Source of the DNA: Bryopsis sp. KO-2023
Lineage: Eukaryota > Chlorophyta > Ulvophyceae > Bryopsidales > Bryopsidaceae
Length of the DNA: 64,000 nucleotides
Direction of reading: 5' to 3'
Assembly: GCA_030272585.1 (NCBI GenBank)
Contig: BSYQ01000005.1
Span: 496,001-560,000 of the forward strand
Shown: positions 42,501 through 55,175 of the stretch, in pieces
Position numbering within the stretch: the first letter of the stretch is position 1
Layout: each line of letters opens with the position of its first letter
The notes under the pieces: model-generated
Told to the model about the DNA's origin: nothing
Databases searched by the model: none
What the model saw: only the letters and a program-made list of their open reading frames with translations
Translations under genes and position numbers: made by a program

Positions 42501-43469
42501 TGCCGTTTTCCATGACATCCCCCACTAAGGCATTTTTTTCTGGCCACCTCCTTCTCAAGTTCTTTGAGTGCTGTTTTGCAACCCTTGAAGTTTGATGCGC
42601 ACTTGGTCAGTGGTATTGTCCAGGTTCATTTTGTTGGACAGTGTGTTCACCCAACTGTGTGAGGTCGAATGAGTGCTACAATTTTTTCTTTTCTTTTCTT
42701 TTCCTTGCTGGTTGCAACAATGTCCGTTTTCTCAAAAGGTTTGGCAGTGCCGGTTCTGTTTTAGCTCGATGGCTTCGATCCGATCAGCGATGCCACGATA
42801 AAGCTGCTTCAAGGCGGGGACAGCCCATACATCGATTGAACACCAGTGATTCCATGATAACATAATTCAGTCCCAACAGATGCCAATTTCATCCCTCCCC
42901 AACCCATTTTCTTTCTTTTTGAACAGAAATGTGAAGACACAATCAGCTTCAAGTTTTGGAGGGGTTCACCTTTTTTTTGTTCCGAATGTGGATTGGTTCA
43001 TCTCAACAATAATGAACCGGTTCTTGCGATTCGGCATCCAGTCTGACATCGCCCCAGCCCCCTTAGTTCGAACAAAACATGCGGAAAAGCCCAGGTCTCT
43101 ATCTCTATCGTTGGCCTCTATTGTTGGACAAGTGTTAAAAGTCTCTGAAGGTTATTTTGTTCAATTTTTCTGATACGTATTACAAGACTACTCAAGGCGA
43201 AAGAGTTGTCCACCTGGTGTTAGAGAAATTTGATATGTCGGATATGGTGGTTGGAGATAATTTGGACACTACGGGGAGGGGTTTCTTGGGGTTAAGATCG
43301 ACAGGACTCTGAGTTATTAGGGAGGGAGGGGTTTCTTGCTCTTTTTTTAGTGTGTGTTTTTTGGGGGGGTGGTTTCTTGAAGAAGAGCTTATGAATCCAG
43401 TTTATTTTTGATGAGGTGATTTTTTGGTATTAGGTTGCGATAGGAGCAGAGTGGCCGTCCTCAGGCAAC
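39573..43469. repeat. Outer, diverged left arm of large palindrome
   Basis: Blocks match the reverse complement of the right arm: about 40,190-40,520 with 58,240-58,590; 41,742-41,880 with about 54,970-55,100 (including an (AATCAT)n run); 42,020-42,340 with 54,090-54,490; 42,470-43,450 with 53,280-54,040. Divergence and indels are substantial. Near 42,470-42,640 a minus-strand fragment resembles dynein coil 2 (KELEKEVARKNALVGDVMEN). Near 39,580-39,780 an unassigned minus-strand peptide (AVIEERLRQAWVPEKKWLKF) adjoins the outer LTR. No intact gene seen. Confidence 0.65.
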
Positions 43470-45215
43470 ATGAAATCATTGTTATTGTTATTGTTGAGAA
43501 AAGCCTCTATCGTTGGACAATATCCCCAGCGAAAAGTATTGGCAAATGTGGATGGATTCCATTTGAGGTAATTCATATATGTCCATGGAACCCCCTCTTT
43601 CACAGCAATGCAAAAACTCAAAGGGCGGAAACAAGGCACCAGGGGGCCCCCTGTTCAGTCAAAGTGAAAGTCAAACATCCAAGTAGATTTTGGCCAGCGA
43701 ACTTTCCCTGGGCAATTGCATCAGAGCAAATGTGGCGTTTGCATAGGGTGGAGCATTCCGTCTTCACCAGTGTCTTGTGGACAGTGGAATGACATTCATG
43801 CCGAGCTGCGTAAAATTTGATATCAAACGGAGCTTGAGGAAAGTTGATTGGATTCGCATGGACTGTGCATTGTCAGCCCTCACAGGAGCAGTGGGATAAT
43901 TTTGTTCAATTGTTCTTCTTCAGCAGCAGAATGTGGGGCAAGTAGTCACAGTGGGAATGAGTCCACAGACTGGTGGTTTAAAGGGGAAGCTTTGCTGAAA
44001 TCCTCAACCAGCCGTGTGGAGTTAAATTGCAGAACTTCAAGCTGAAGGTGGATGAGAAATGGCTGGTCAGGATCCCCAGCCAGAAACTCTGAAAATAATG
44101 CAGAGGAGCATTGACTTTTTTGGAGGCCTTAAACCCACTCCCAGAGCATGATCTCCACTCCGATGCTCAAAAAGATCAAATAGATGATATACTCCTTGGA
44201 ATAAAGACAGCTCTTTCTGAAAGGCCGCAAACCAGAATACCCCCATTCTTCACTGTTCAAAAAAATCCATGTAACCAGAAAAAGCGGGGAAAGTTAGTTG
44301 AAGCTGGTTTCTGATTGTTCACCCAATTTAATTCCCCCAGCTGATTGGTTGCTGATCAATCAAGAGAGGAATGATGAGATGCACATCTGGCTATGAGTAT
44401 TGCTTCGGCTGAGGGAGATTTTCATGGGGTATGTCCCATTTGGGTATTTCCTCATCCACTCTTCACTAGCTAGTGCTATAGCACTGCACAAACAATTGAC
44501 CACCCTAAAGAGTTTTTAGCTTCTCTGTGTGTATTGTTTGTTTGATTGTTTGTTTGTTTGTTTGTTGTTTTTGGAACTTGTGATGTACGATGTTGATGGT
44601 GGCCTCTTAGTCCCAGTACGATGTGCTGTGAAATGGACAGGGAGCGGCGGTGCTGCAAACCCCTCAAAATCCTATCCCACCCCCATTCCACAACAGAACG
44701 ACAAGAAACCCTCGCAGGCGCTGCTGGCTTGTGGGAATCCTTGTTTTTTGCGTACAGAAACACTTGAGGCTTAGGCCATCCCTATTTGGCTTCATGGCAG
44801 AATTGTCTTTGAAAGAGTGGGTTGGACGCCTGTCTAGTTTCGATTGACACGGCGGGGTCTGTCCGATCGCTGGCGGCCTGGATCGCGGGCTAAGGAACAT
44901 GGAAGAGAGCAAGAAAGTGCGCTGTCGAACAATGCCGCCGTGATCCAGCTTGTAGCGCGTGGGTTTCCCTCCGCTGTAGCCGCATCTCGAAATTCCTGAC
45001 TTTTGAGGATCGGAAACGAGCGGAAAACGACGAGGTAGGCAGGTAATTTCTTTTTTCTGCGTGGCTGCCACTCTGCATAATTCTCGGGTTGGGGCAGAAA
45101 TGTTTGGGGATTTCGCACCGGTATCGTTCTTTCTTGTCCTGAGTTTCTCGCTGATGGGAGTATGTTCGGAAGCAACACTGGGGTTTTCTTCGGTCATTGG
45201 GACGAGAACGATCAT
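43470..45215 (+). repeat. Near-identical inner palindrome arm, left
   Basis: 1,746 bp matching the reverse complement of 51,505-53,250 with no indel: paired coordinates sum to 96,720 throughout (for example 44,476 with 52,244 and 43,639 with 53,081). I saw no mismatch in the stretches compared. It also resembles, more distantly, the tail of copy A (about 8,400-9,800). Confidence 0.88.
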
Positions 45216-46729
45216 TTGTTTAAGAATAAGAAAGAATAACGGGAAAAGAAACAAGAAAAACGAAGGGCTTCTTCCGTGCTCAATATATTGGTTCCCGCAG
45301 TCTAGAAAAAAATTGGAAAAGTGGTCGATTAGCCAGGTGTGGCTACAACATGGGGCTCTCATCAGAAATGCAATCTCCCCCTACTCTCTCTCTCTCTGGA
45401 GCCAAGCCGACGAGGACTAGACGAATGATAAACGCTCACTTTGTTGTTAATAGGTAAGGCCGCCATGGGAAGCACTTGCGCCGCCAGCGCCGCCAGGGAC
45501 ACCACCCCCAGCAACACACCCGCGACGTACGCACTGACCTGAACAACCAACACCTGGAAAAACATCCCTCATTCAGAACTCCACATGTGCGTATCGAGTT
45601 AGTAGATCTCTGTTCGGACACCCACCGCCTTCAGCCTCACAAGGCTGGAGATGTGCGATGTTGATGGCGGGCTCTTCCAAAAAAAATCCCAATACGATGT
45701 GTTGTGAAGTCGACAGGGAGCGACGGTGCTGCAAACCCCTTAAAGCCATCCCACACCAGATCTACGTCAACAAACAATTGCTGGAGCCCGGACTTGATTT
45801 ATTCACCCAGGTTGGAAAAACGAAAACAGCATCCCAAGAAGTGTTTAATGTCTTCGGGGAATCCAGTTTTTGGTGGTGTGAGTCTACGTGCGGTGGAATG
45901 GTATGGACCGTGCCTAGGGTAAAAGAGTTCTCTTGACGTCGAAAGTATGGGATGGGGGCAATCTAAAAGGCCCTGAGCTGGGCCCCGATCGCCAATACAC
46001 AGCGGTGAGTGTTCTGAACCACGTTTGCGTGGATCGAGGGGTGTTTCTCACTTCGTGTTCAAACTGTTTCGGTTTAAGGGGCGATTGTCACTGTGCCAAC
46101 AAAAATGTACTCATGGCAGTTCATCCAGTAGGACTTTAGCGCTGCAGGTGGAAAAAAATTGGGCCAAAAGGCGCTGCTTTTTTTAAATCTTTCGGCTTGA
46201 AGCTAAGAACCGCAAATTTTCAATCACATGTTGTTTCTGACGGAGTTTTTCCTTTTTTTCTCACGCAAAGGTTTCCCACAAGCGATCCGATCGTGTGCGT
46301 CTGTGGAGGCAGCCAACATGGAAAGCCCCTTCCATGAAACACATGGCGACTTGCTCAGCAGTTTCTGGACAGAATTGGGCAGCAAAAGTTGGCCTGCACT
46401 GCGGAAAGATCAAGACAACAGACAGACAGTAGAAGATCTGCAAAGGGATATTGCTGGAAACTTTTTTTAAAGGCTCACTGGTCGTCATTAGTTAACAAAT
46501 TTGGTTGGAAGGAGGAGTTCCAGCTTTTGTTGAAAAAGGATTGAAAGCCTTTTGAAATTGATCGACATTTTTGGTAGATTATTGTAAAAAAGTTTGAACC
46601 TTGGTACCATTCAGAAAGAATGGTAATAATCGCAGTTCAGAGAAGGCGGCACTGGAAATCGAACCCAGTAATAACCACAACCGCCGGGACGAAAATAACA
46701 ATAACGAAAATAACAAGATAAGCTTTCAG

Positions 46730-49700
46730 TTACAAGTGGCCTTTCTGAGACAGATATTCTTCCAATGCAAAGTAGAAACACCGGATCACAGTGGCTCGGT
46801 GTACATTCTCCTGAAAAATAAACTCGTCTTCGAAAATCTTAGAATCAAGATCACAATATTCTCCAACGTAATCGCGATCCGTCCACTCATCCTTGTGAAG
46901 TGTCACGTCGTTTTTTTCCACCGGATTTTTTTCTTCATCGACGATCTGGTTTCTCAGACGACTTGGGGGTTTCTTTTGAGCTCGTCTGGTTCCGAACGGA
47001 TCCGATTTGACGACCCAAATTTGTTGTGATTCGAGAGGTCGGCCGATGGATTGTGTGGAGGAGTTCGGGCCTGCGAAATGCGTTGAAGAGAATTGAGGAT
47101 GACGGCTCGGGTGTGAGGACCAGCCCTAAACCGAGATGAGATGATGGGAAAGTGAGGGTGTCACCATTCTTTGGGGATGGTGTTGGGAGAATTCCAGAGT
47201 TGGACGACGTGCAAACATGAAACGTCGGTGTCGAAGACAGTTGTCTGGCGTCTGGGTTGAACAAGGATTTGGAAGGCTCTTCATTTGGTTCGACGACTGT
47301 AGCCACATCCACCACGCCATCCACAACGGGATTCGAAGAGTGAAATGTGGGTGCAGTACAATTTTCCTGTGCACCCAAGTCAAGTTTGTGTTAGTTTATG
47401 TTCAGTATCTAATTGAAAGTCGAATCTGATTGCAAGTCTGATCGAGGCCACAATTCAAACAAGGGTAGAAAGGTTCAATAATAATAATATTAGTGACCTT
47501 GGTGAGCTGGAAGCATGAGTCTTCTGGGGCTTCAGCTGAATTACCCAAGCAAACTTCTCTTTCCTCTTTGGTCTGGGTGGAAAGCAATCATTAGATCCAC
47601 AGAAACACAAGCAATCATCCTCACAAATCTGTCAGGTTAGGCCATTTGATGAATAAAATCCTGGCAGTTGCACACCTTCACAATTGCTTTTGGATACTGT
47701 GGATTCCGCAGCTTTGTGGTCATAGCAAACTTCAAATCTGGATTGCAGGGATTCATGTTTCCGTGATCCTCGATCACTTGGTTGGTGTCTGATGCACTGT
47801 TGGAGGTCCCAATCCATTCGGTAGTCTGCCCTCCATGGTCGATCATCAATGGACATTGCCTTGCTTTCGGGACGATCATACCATTTTCGATGAAAAAGCC
47901 CTGGACTTTTTTCATTCCCTCCATAAGAACCACCACCTTGGGAAGATCAAAATCAAGCTGCCCTTCCAGCCTGAAAGTCATGAGGGGATCCATACCCAGA
48001 AAGGTGGGCTCATGCACCAACCCACATCTGCTCACTGTTGATTGGGATGCTATAGCGATATCCACCACCTTGAAGAGGAAAAAAAGCATTTGTCCCAGAT
48101 CAATACCAGATGAAAAATTATCAGCAGTCCCCCCAAAAAACAAAACAAAACAAAAAAGCACATCCGTGATCGTTTTACAGCTTCAACCCTGGATTGAGTC
48201 AATATAGAAAAACAGGTGCTATACCAAACAACAAACCTCGGACATCATTGAATTCTCGACATGGCTGGCTGACATAGGCTGTTTGGCCAGTTCAACTTCC
48301 TTTTGAACTTTGGCCTCCAGCTGAATGAAGACCTGTAGGTCTTCCATCATTGCTTGGGCTCTTGTGACTTCGATTCTTGTGTTGGCAACTTTTTCTTCGG
48401 CCGCGTTCAAGGCAGCGTGTTTGAGGGGGACCTATGAGCATCCACACAAAGTTCACTATGCAACCAAATCTATCTCCTGTCAGATTTTGTAAGGATAGTG
48501 TTTGTGTCTGCTGACTTTACCTGGAGGGCAGCTTGGTGGTGGGAGTAGATGGCCCGCACCCACTCGTAGATCCCTGTGCATGCTCTCGACGCCCTTCGGA
48601 CGCTCTCCACCGTGAAATTCTCGCTCTGGAGGTACACAGCCACCCTCTGAATGGTGCCCTCTTTGATGTTGTCCCCGTCCAAGGCCCTCAACCTGTCCAA
48701 GAGTTTGGAGGGATCGCTGAGCAGCTTCCTTGCCACGCTCCAGTTGTCAGCTGGTTTTTTTCCTGCAAACAAAAGCATAAAGCTTAATAAACAAGCCTGA
48801 TTTGATTCACAGAAAGTAAGAAAAACAAACAAAGCTAACAACAAGATCAAGTGGAGCACATCTCTGATTTTTTGCCTCACCCTTGGTCTTCATATTGATG
48901 CCCAACAGCAAGCACACTGCCTCCATTGTACGTTTGACGGACTTTGGTGGGTTTGATAATGATTTCAGCTCCACAAGATCCTTTCGAGATAACTTTGGAA
49001 GATGGACACAATTTAATGCATCCACAGCTCTTTTCAAATCTTCTTGGGCAACATCCACCATTGCTCTTGCTCCTGTCAGCTCCTCTTCCTTTTGAGCGAG
49101 GACTTTTTCTGCCACCATCACTTGATCCACCTATTTTCAGCAAGTTCATGGTTAAAAAACACTGAAATTCTCACATCACTGAGGCTGAAAGCTGTGCTAA
49201 AATTTTACAGAACTTGTTTTCCCTTTTTTTTCCTGACCCCCCACCCCACCCCGCAATCCCTTTCAACCCATGCCAAAAAAAAGGGGAAAGAAGCTGTTTT
49301 TGAAGCTGCCCACCTCATCAAATATCGGGTGCAAATCTTTGCGTTCGCAACCTTCCCTGAGTGCATCCAATCCAGTGGTGCCCACACCCACCAGCAAATT
49401 CTTCTGCGGTGGCATTTCCTTCACCAGTTTCTTGGAAGTGCTGAAAGTTTCAAGTAGATCATCTGTCCATTCCCGAGTGTTTTCCTCAAATTCATCGATG
49501 GTGGTTTCAGTCCCTTTTGCTTCTTGATTCCCACAGAAAGGCAAGCAGCTTTTTCCAGTAACTTTCTGACTGGGATTCATCATGGAACACAATGTTGACA
49601 GCATCTTCCATCTTTTCGGCAGCTCATAAGTCCCTTCAATGATTTGTCAATGCAATCATCATCACATACCCCAATAGAAGTTTTTTATCAAGATTCTCTT

Positions 49701-50261
49701 TGCAACATGTCATGTCAGCCCACCCACTCATGAGTGATCACCTGGTTTGCCAAAATTCAAATCCAGCTTTTTTGGCTGCACTGGAGCTCCACCAGAATTC
49801 AAGTCCTCGGATCCCACAAGCTTGCTGTAACATCGATCCGGAAGTCTTAACGAGTTGACATTAATTTCCAAAACACTTGCAGCCATATGTAATCGAAAAC
49901 TGCCATCATTACAGCATTTCATCATTGTGGTACCTGAGCTGAGCCATCATTTCGAACTTCCTTGGGTTCATGGCAATTTCCATCCTCTTCTCCTCCAAGA
50001 GCTTGATGAATGTGCCGAGCATCTCCGAGTATTTTTCTGGCGAAGTGCATCTCCTGAGCTCGTCCAAAAGGCTGCCCGAGATCTTCTCCACACATTCATG
50101 AAGGAAGGAAAAGTTCACCACGTCGTTGAGCAGAAGAGGGTACTCTTTCTTCCCCAGATCCACTCCGAGACAGACGTCCAAGGCAACTGATCGAAGAGCT
50201 CCAGGAGGCCACTTTCGGAACCAGTCAATCCTACAGCAAATAACCCACGATATAAACGTCA
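46730..50261 (-). CDS. Dynein heavy-chain stalk/AAA5-like gene, copy B
   Basis: Same exon plan as 4,012-7,386. 49,934-50,261: AAA4/stalk entry (CCRIDWFRKWPPGALRSVAL). 48,881-49,130: coil 1 (ELKSLSNPPKSVKRTMEAVC). 48,521-48,762: tip (ARKLLSDPSKLLDRLRALDG, RASRACTGIYEWVRAIY), same 242-nt length as copy A. About 48,237-48,432: coil 2. About 47,680-48,071: AAA5-like (CPLMIDHGGQTTEWIG, NPDLKFAMTTKLRNPQY) with an extra stretch absent from copy A. Final exon to stop at 46,730 encodes DEWTDRDYVGEYCDLDSKIF and IRCFYFALEEYL. Differences from copy A in the last exon look concentrated at third codon positions. A full motor is not present. Confidence 0.6.
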
Positions 50262-51504
50262 CTGTGGGAAAACTCCTACTGTGCGATGTCCATGAAATAT
50301 TCATCCCAGAGCGACGCTGAACGTCACCGACGATAGATCCCCCAAAAAACGCGCAGCGTGGTCCAAAAGATTCCACATTGTGTCCGCAGCAACGCATAGC
50401 CAAACATCGCACAACGGATGCTGATCATGACCCAACGATAGATCCCAAAGACATCGCGCCAGGTGGTCCAAAACATTGCACACCGAAGGAATTACTTGGT
50501 ACGCGATGTGCATTCTGTGCAATGATCCAGCTCTTTTTGCGAATCTTTCGAATATATTACACACTACCGGTTTTCGCATAGTTAACGTTCACAATCTCGG
50601 GGTAGCACATCCCAAATGGGATGCGTGTACAACAAGCGGGACCGGCAGAACAATAGACCGGTAGATCGGGACCGGCTCAAAACAATACACGTACATGGTC
50701 ATCTTCTTGGTCGGGCTAACCGTCGTAGCATCGTCGTCCATATTGCGTTGTTGCATTGATCGATTTCCAGTAGTATCCGATTGATTTTTTTTGCAGTATC
50801 CTAAGTTCAAAAGAAACCTCGGACACAAGTCTTCGTCACTTTAACCTAACGTACAATTCTTAGGCGACCCAGAGACGTTGAGTGAAGAAGAAATAGACCT
50901 TTTATACTTGCAATATGGAAGGAAATTTCTGTCATAAATCACGTGACTTCGATAAAAATACAGAACGGAGGTGTGGAGATAAAGTTAAGAGAATATGAAG
51001 ATATAGTTCTAGGAATCTTATGAGAATGTGAAGATACAGTGGAGAGAATGTGGAGACACAGTTGGACTCCCAACTTGGGAGAGAAACACAAAAAAAACAC
51101 GAAGTAAAATTACAAAGCACAAGATTACATATCTTGACCGATCACACAAAGCTCGAGTTCACCCCAACAACCAAAAATTTAAAATTTCCTCAAAAGTCCT
51201 TTGAATATTTTGAAGGTCAGAGTCGCCCAGTGACGGAAAACTATATCTGGAAGCCCAAGTTGAAATCGAATGTTTATCGCTGTTGGACGCGCATGCTTGA
51301 GGTCGCCAGCATGAGCGATTGAATCGAATAGCGGACACTTCAGCCACCGCCGCTCCACCTCGCCACACACTCTTGATTTCTGCACAGCAAATGACAATAA
51401 GCAATTTTTCTGAAAAAAAAAGCCCTCCCCTCCCGACCCACACACGCCAAATAAGAGCAGCCCTGTCGAAACGAAAACGACGGGCGAAACCTTTAAAAAC
51501 AAAT
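50262..51504. other. Upstream spacer of dynein-like copy B
   Basis: Shared with copy A with indels. It contains an internal repeat (CGACGATAGATCCC / AACGATAGATCCCAAAG near 50,330 and 50,435) and GAGAATGTGGAGA units near 50,980-51,060. No gene or core promoter recognised. Confidence 0.35.
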
Positions 51505-53250
51505 ATGATCGTTCTCGTCCCAATGACCGAAGAAAACCCCAGTGTTGCTTCCGAACATACTCCCATCAGCGAGAAACTCAGGACAAGAAAGAACGATACC
51601 GGTGCGAAATCCCCAAACATTTCTGCCCCAACCCGAGAATTATGCAGAGTGGCAGCCACGCAGAAAAAAGAAATTACCTGCCTACCTCGTCGTTTTCCGC
51701 TCGTTTCCGATCCTCAAAAGTCAGGAATTTCGAGATGCGGCTACAGCGGAGGGAAACCCACGCGCTACAAGCTGGATCACGGCGGCATTGTTCGACAGCG
51801 CACTTTCTTGCTCTCTTCCATGTTCCTTAGCCCGCGATCCAGGCCGCCAGCGATCGGACAGACCCCGCCGTGTCAATCGAAACTAGACAGGCGTCCAACC
51901 CACTCTTTCAAAGACAATTCTGCCATGAAGCCAAATAGGGATGGCCTAAGCCTCAAGTGTTTCTGTACGCAAAAAACAAGGATTCCCACAAGCCAGCAGC
52001 GCCTGCGAGGGTTTCTTGTCGTTCTGTTGTGGAATGGGGGTGGGATAGGATTTTGAGGGGTTTGCAGCACCGCCGCTCCCTGTCCATTTCACAGCACATC
52101 GTACTGGGACTAAGAGGCCACCATCAACATCGTACATCACAAGTTCCAAAAACAACAAACAAACAAACAAACAATCAAACAAACAATACACACAGAGAAG
52201 CTAAAAACTCTTTAGGGTGGTCAATTGTTTGTGCAGTGCTATAGCACTAGCTAGTGAAGAGTGGATGAGGAAATACCCAAATGGGACATACCCCATGAAA
52301 ATCTCCCTCAGCCGAAGCAATACTCATAGCCAGATGTGCATCTCATCATTCCTCTCTTGATTGATCAGCAACCAATCAGCTGGGGGAATTAAATTGGGTG
52401 AACAATCAGAAACCAGCTTCAACTAACTTTCCCCGCTTTTTCTGGTTACATGGATTTTTTTGAACAGTGAAGAATGGGGGTATTCTGGTTTGCGGCCTTT
52501 CAGAAAGAGCTGTCTTTATTCCAAGGAGTATATCATCTATTTGATCTTTTTGAGCATCGGAGTGGAGATCATGCTCTGGGAGTGGGTTTAAGGCCTCCAA
52601 AAAAGTCAATGCTCCTCTGCATTATTTTCAGAGTTTCTGGCTGGGGATCCTGACCAGCCATTTCTCATCCACCTTCAGCTTGAAGTTCTGCAATTTAACT
52701 CCACACGGCTGGTTGAGGATTTCAGCAAAGCTTCCCCTTTAAACCACCAGTCTGTGGACTCATTCCCACTGTGACTACTTGCCCCACATTCTGCTGCTGA
52801 AGAAGAACAATTGAACAAAATTATCCCACTGCTCCTGTGAGGGCTGACAATGCACAGTCCATGCGAATCCAATCAACTTTCCTCAAGCTCCGTTTGATAT
52901 CAAATTTTACGCAGCTCGGCATGAATGTCATTCCACTGTCCACAAGACACTGGTGAAGACGGAATGCTCCACCCTATGCAAACGCCACATTTGCTCTGAT
53001 GCAATTGCCCAGGGAAAGTTCGCTGGCCAAAATCTACTTGGATGTTTGACTTTCACTTTGACTGAACAGGGGGCCCCCTGGTGCCTTGTTTCCGCCCTTT
53101 GAGTTTTTGCATTGCTGTGAAAGAGGGGGTTCCATGGACATATATGAATTACCTCAAATGGAATCCATCCACATTTGCCAATACTTTTCGCTGGGGATAT
53201 TGTCCAACGATAGAGGCTTTTCTCAACAATAACAATAACAATGATTTCAT
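51505..53250 (-). repeat. Near-identical inner palindrome arm, right
   Basis: Mirror of 43,470-45,215 (coordinate sum 96,720). Contains open frames on both strands that are exact mirror copies of those in the left arm. No recognised gene. The arm ends near CTCAACAATAACAATAACAA. Confidence 0.88.
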
Positions 53251-53776
53251 GTTTCCTGAGGAGCCACTCAGACCCCCTTGATGGGGGACAAGCTCCTAGC
53301 TCCTATCTCTTTTTTTTTTTTTTTTTTGAGATAGAGACCTGGGCTTTTTCGCATGTAACATTGATTGATTCGAACCAAGGGGCCCCCCGGGGCTGGGGCG
53401 ATGTCAGACTGGATGCCGAACCGCAAGAACCGGCCCACGATTGCCGAGCTGAACCAATCCACATTTGAAAAAAAAAAGGGGGAACCCCCAAAAAATTGAA
53501 GCTGATTGTGTCTTCACACTTTTGTTCAGAGGGGAGGGACAAAATTGGCATCTGTTGGTGGGCCTGAATTATGTTAGTATAGAATCACTGGTGTTCAATC
53601 AATGTATGGGCTTTCCCCGCCTTGAAGCTGCTTTATCGTGGCGCCGCTGATCGGATCGAAGTCATCCAGATAAAACAGAACTGGCACTGCCAAAACCTTT
53701 TGAGAAAACGGACATTGTTGCAACCAGCAAGGAAAAGAAAAGAAAAAATTGCAGCACTCATTCGACCTCAAACAGT

Positions 53777-54060
53777 TTGGTGAACAAACTGTCCACCAAC
53801 TTGAACAACCTTGACAAGACCACCGACCAAGTGCGCTTGAGTTTAAACTTCAAGGGTTGCAAAACAGCACTCCAAGAACTTGAGAAGGAGGTGGCCAGCA
53901 AAGATGCCTTGGTGGAGGACGTCATGGAAAACGGCACGATCGTTGAAAAATCCAGGCTGTTGGTGCAACTGATCATCGGCCCAACACAGGCCATTGCGAA
54001 CGATGTTCGACTTAATGCAATCGAGGTCAGTTCCCCTCGAAAGAAACAGTACATGTTTAT
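53777..54060 (+). pseudogene. Dynein coil-2-like fragment in right arm
   Basis: A plus-strand frame with TALQELEKEVASKDALVEDV and a following RLLVQLIIG segment resembles the end of dynein stalk coil 2 before AAA5. The mirror fragment near 42,470-42,640 is diverged. No neighbouring tip or AAA5 exon is seen, so it is a fragment; a generic coiled coil is the alternative. Confidence 0.4.
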
Positions 54061-54539
54061 GTGGCTGGAATTTTTTTTGCGATCCGAAAAGGTAATAATT
54101 ACGTGTCTTAGGAGAAGAGCAACAAAGTACAACTTGTTTCACCATTTGGAACACCTTTTTAAAGAGGAGGGTTTGTTGTGAAGGAAGAATGTTGTAACAC
54201 GGTGTAAAAAGACATTCAATCAACCAATCAATGAAAAAAGACACACTCGACAGCGACCTGCGAATTCCTAAATATGCCCGATTACCGATGATTGATCGAG
54301 AGATTGCACCTGGTGGGAGTTGAAAGTGAATCGTGCCCTTGGTTCCTGCTGGCGATGATGTTTGTTTGTTTGTTTGTTTGTCCTGCTGGCGAGTTGCCCG
54401 CAGGATGGACAAAATAACCGCGTTGGTCGACAATGTCGACTCGACATTGACTTGAAAATCCACAAAAGGGCCGAAGTCGCCCCGAGATCATCGCAAAGAG
54501 AATTATTGGAGTCTACACGGACGAGGGAGTCTCTTCGAG

Positions 54540-54933
54540 CGATTTCACGTTGTTCAAAACACATCAGGGTTTTGTGGTACCCGAAGTACTCGGGGTTGGC
54601 GGTGAAACCACCTTGTCTGTTCATTTTCGTGCAGTCGTCGCAACCCAAACAAACAAACATCAATTACAACCCACCATCGAGCGACATTCCTCTTTCGCAG
54701 CTTCGACGAAAGGGGTACGGAGAGCACTTGAAATCTCCACCAAAGTCAACAACCGACTCCAAGTATCCACCCTCAATCTTGTCGCACTCAGGGAAACGGC
54801 TGCAACACGTCCATAAAACTGTTATGTATGTTCTGTTGTTCATGGGGCACTATAGAAAAATAACTGCGAACCCTGTACCTGGCGCGAGGGCGCTGAAGAA
54901 ACTGATGGTCGCGATGCCCAGAAGATTCTACAT
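54540..54933 (-). pseudogene. Broken paralogue of the PAN/fucolectin-like lectin
   Basis: The minus strand aligns with the intact lectin at 58,774-59,696: start region, donor CAGGTACAGG, acceptor TTGCAG, and the KMNRQGG / FGYHKTLM motif. Here ATG (54,933) is followed at once by TAG (54,928-54,930), where the intact gene has TCG. A short deletion after the acceptor shifts frame. The fucolectin-type domain is not recognisable downstream. A non-functional duplicate. Confidence 0.7.
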
Positions 54934-55175
54934 GGTGCGGGTGAGAAGTGCGCAAGAACCGATTAAAGGTTTTTGTTTTGTTTTTGTTTTTTTTTGTTTT
55001 TCTCTTTCTTTTCTTTCCTTTTTGTCTTTGTTCCAGCATCATAGAGGGTGATGGCTCTCTTTTGCTGTGGGTTGTAATTATGATTATGATTATGATTATG
55101 ATTGCGCATTAAATGGACGTTTTTTGAAGTAATGCAGTCGCACAGAACTTCGATCTCCAACGAGCGCCATGACTG

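Larger units (their letters stand above)
45265..52970. repeat. Segmental duplication copy B
   Basis: Collinear with copy A (1,640-9,815). Its left part is the palindrome spacer (45,216-51,504) and its right end is the right inner arm. The flanking inverted repeat occurs at about 45,653 and 52,140. No extra 850-bp insert such as copy A has. Confidence 0.8.

Noticed and set aside
44664-45362. 232- and 245-residue frames mirrored in the two palindrome arms (also 51,319-52,056)
   Set aside because: Identical because the DNA is a recent inverted copy; the opposite strand is equally open and no family is recognised, so duplication and not selection explains the conservation.
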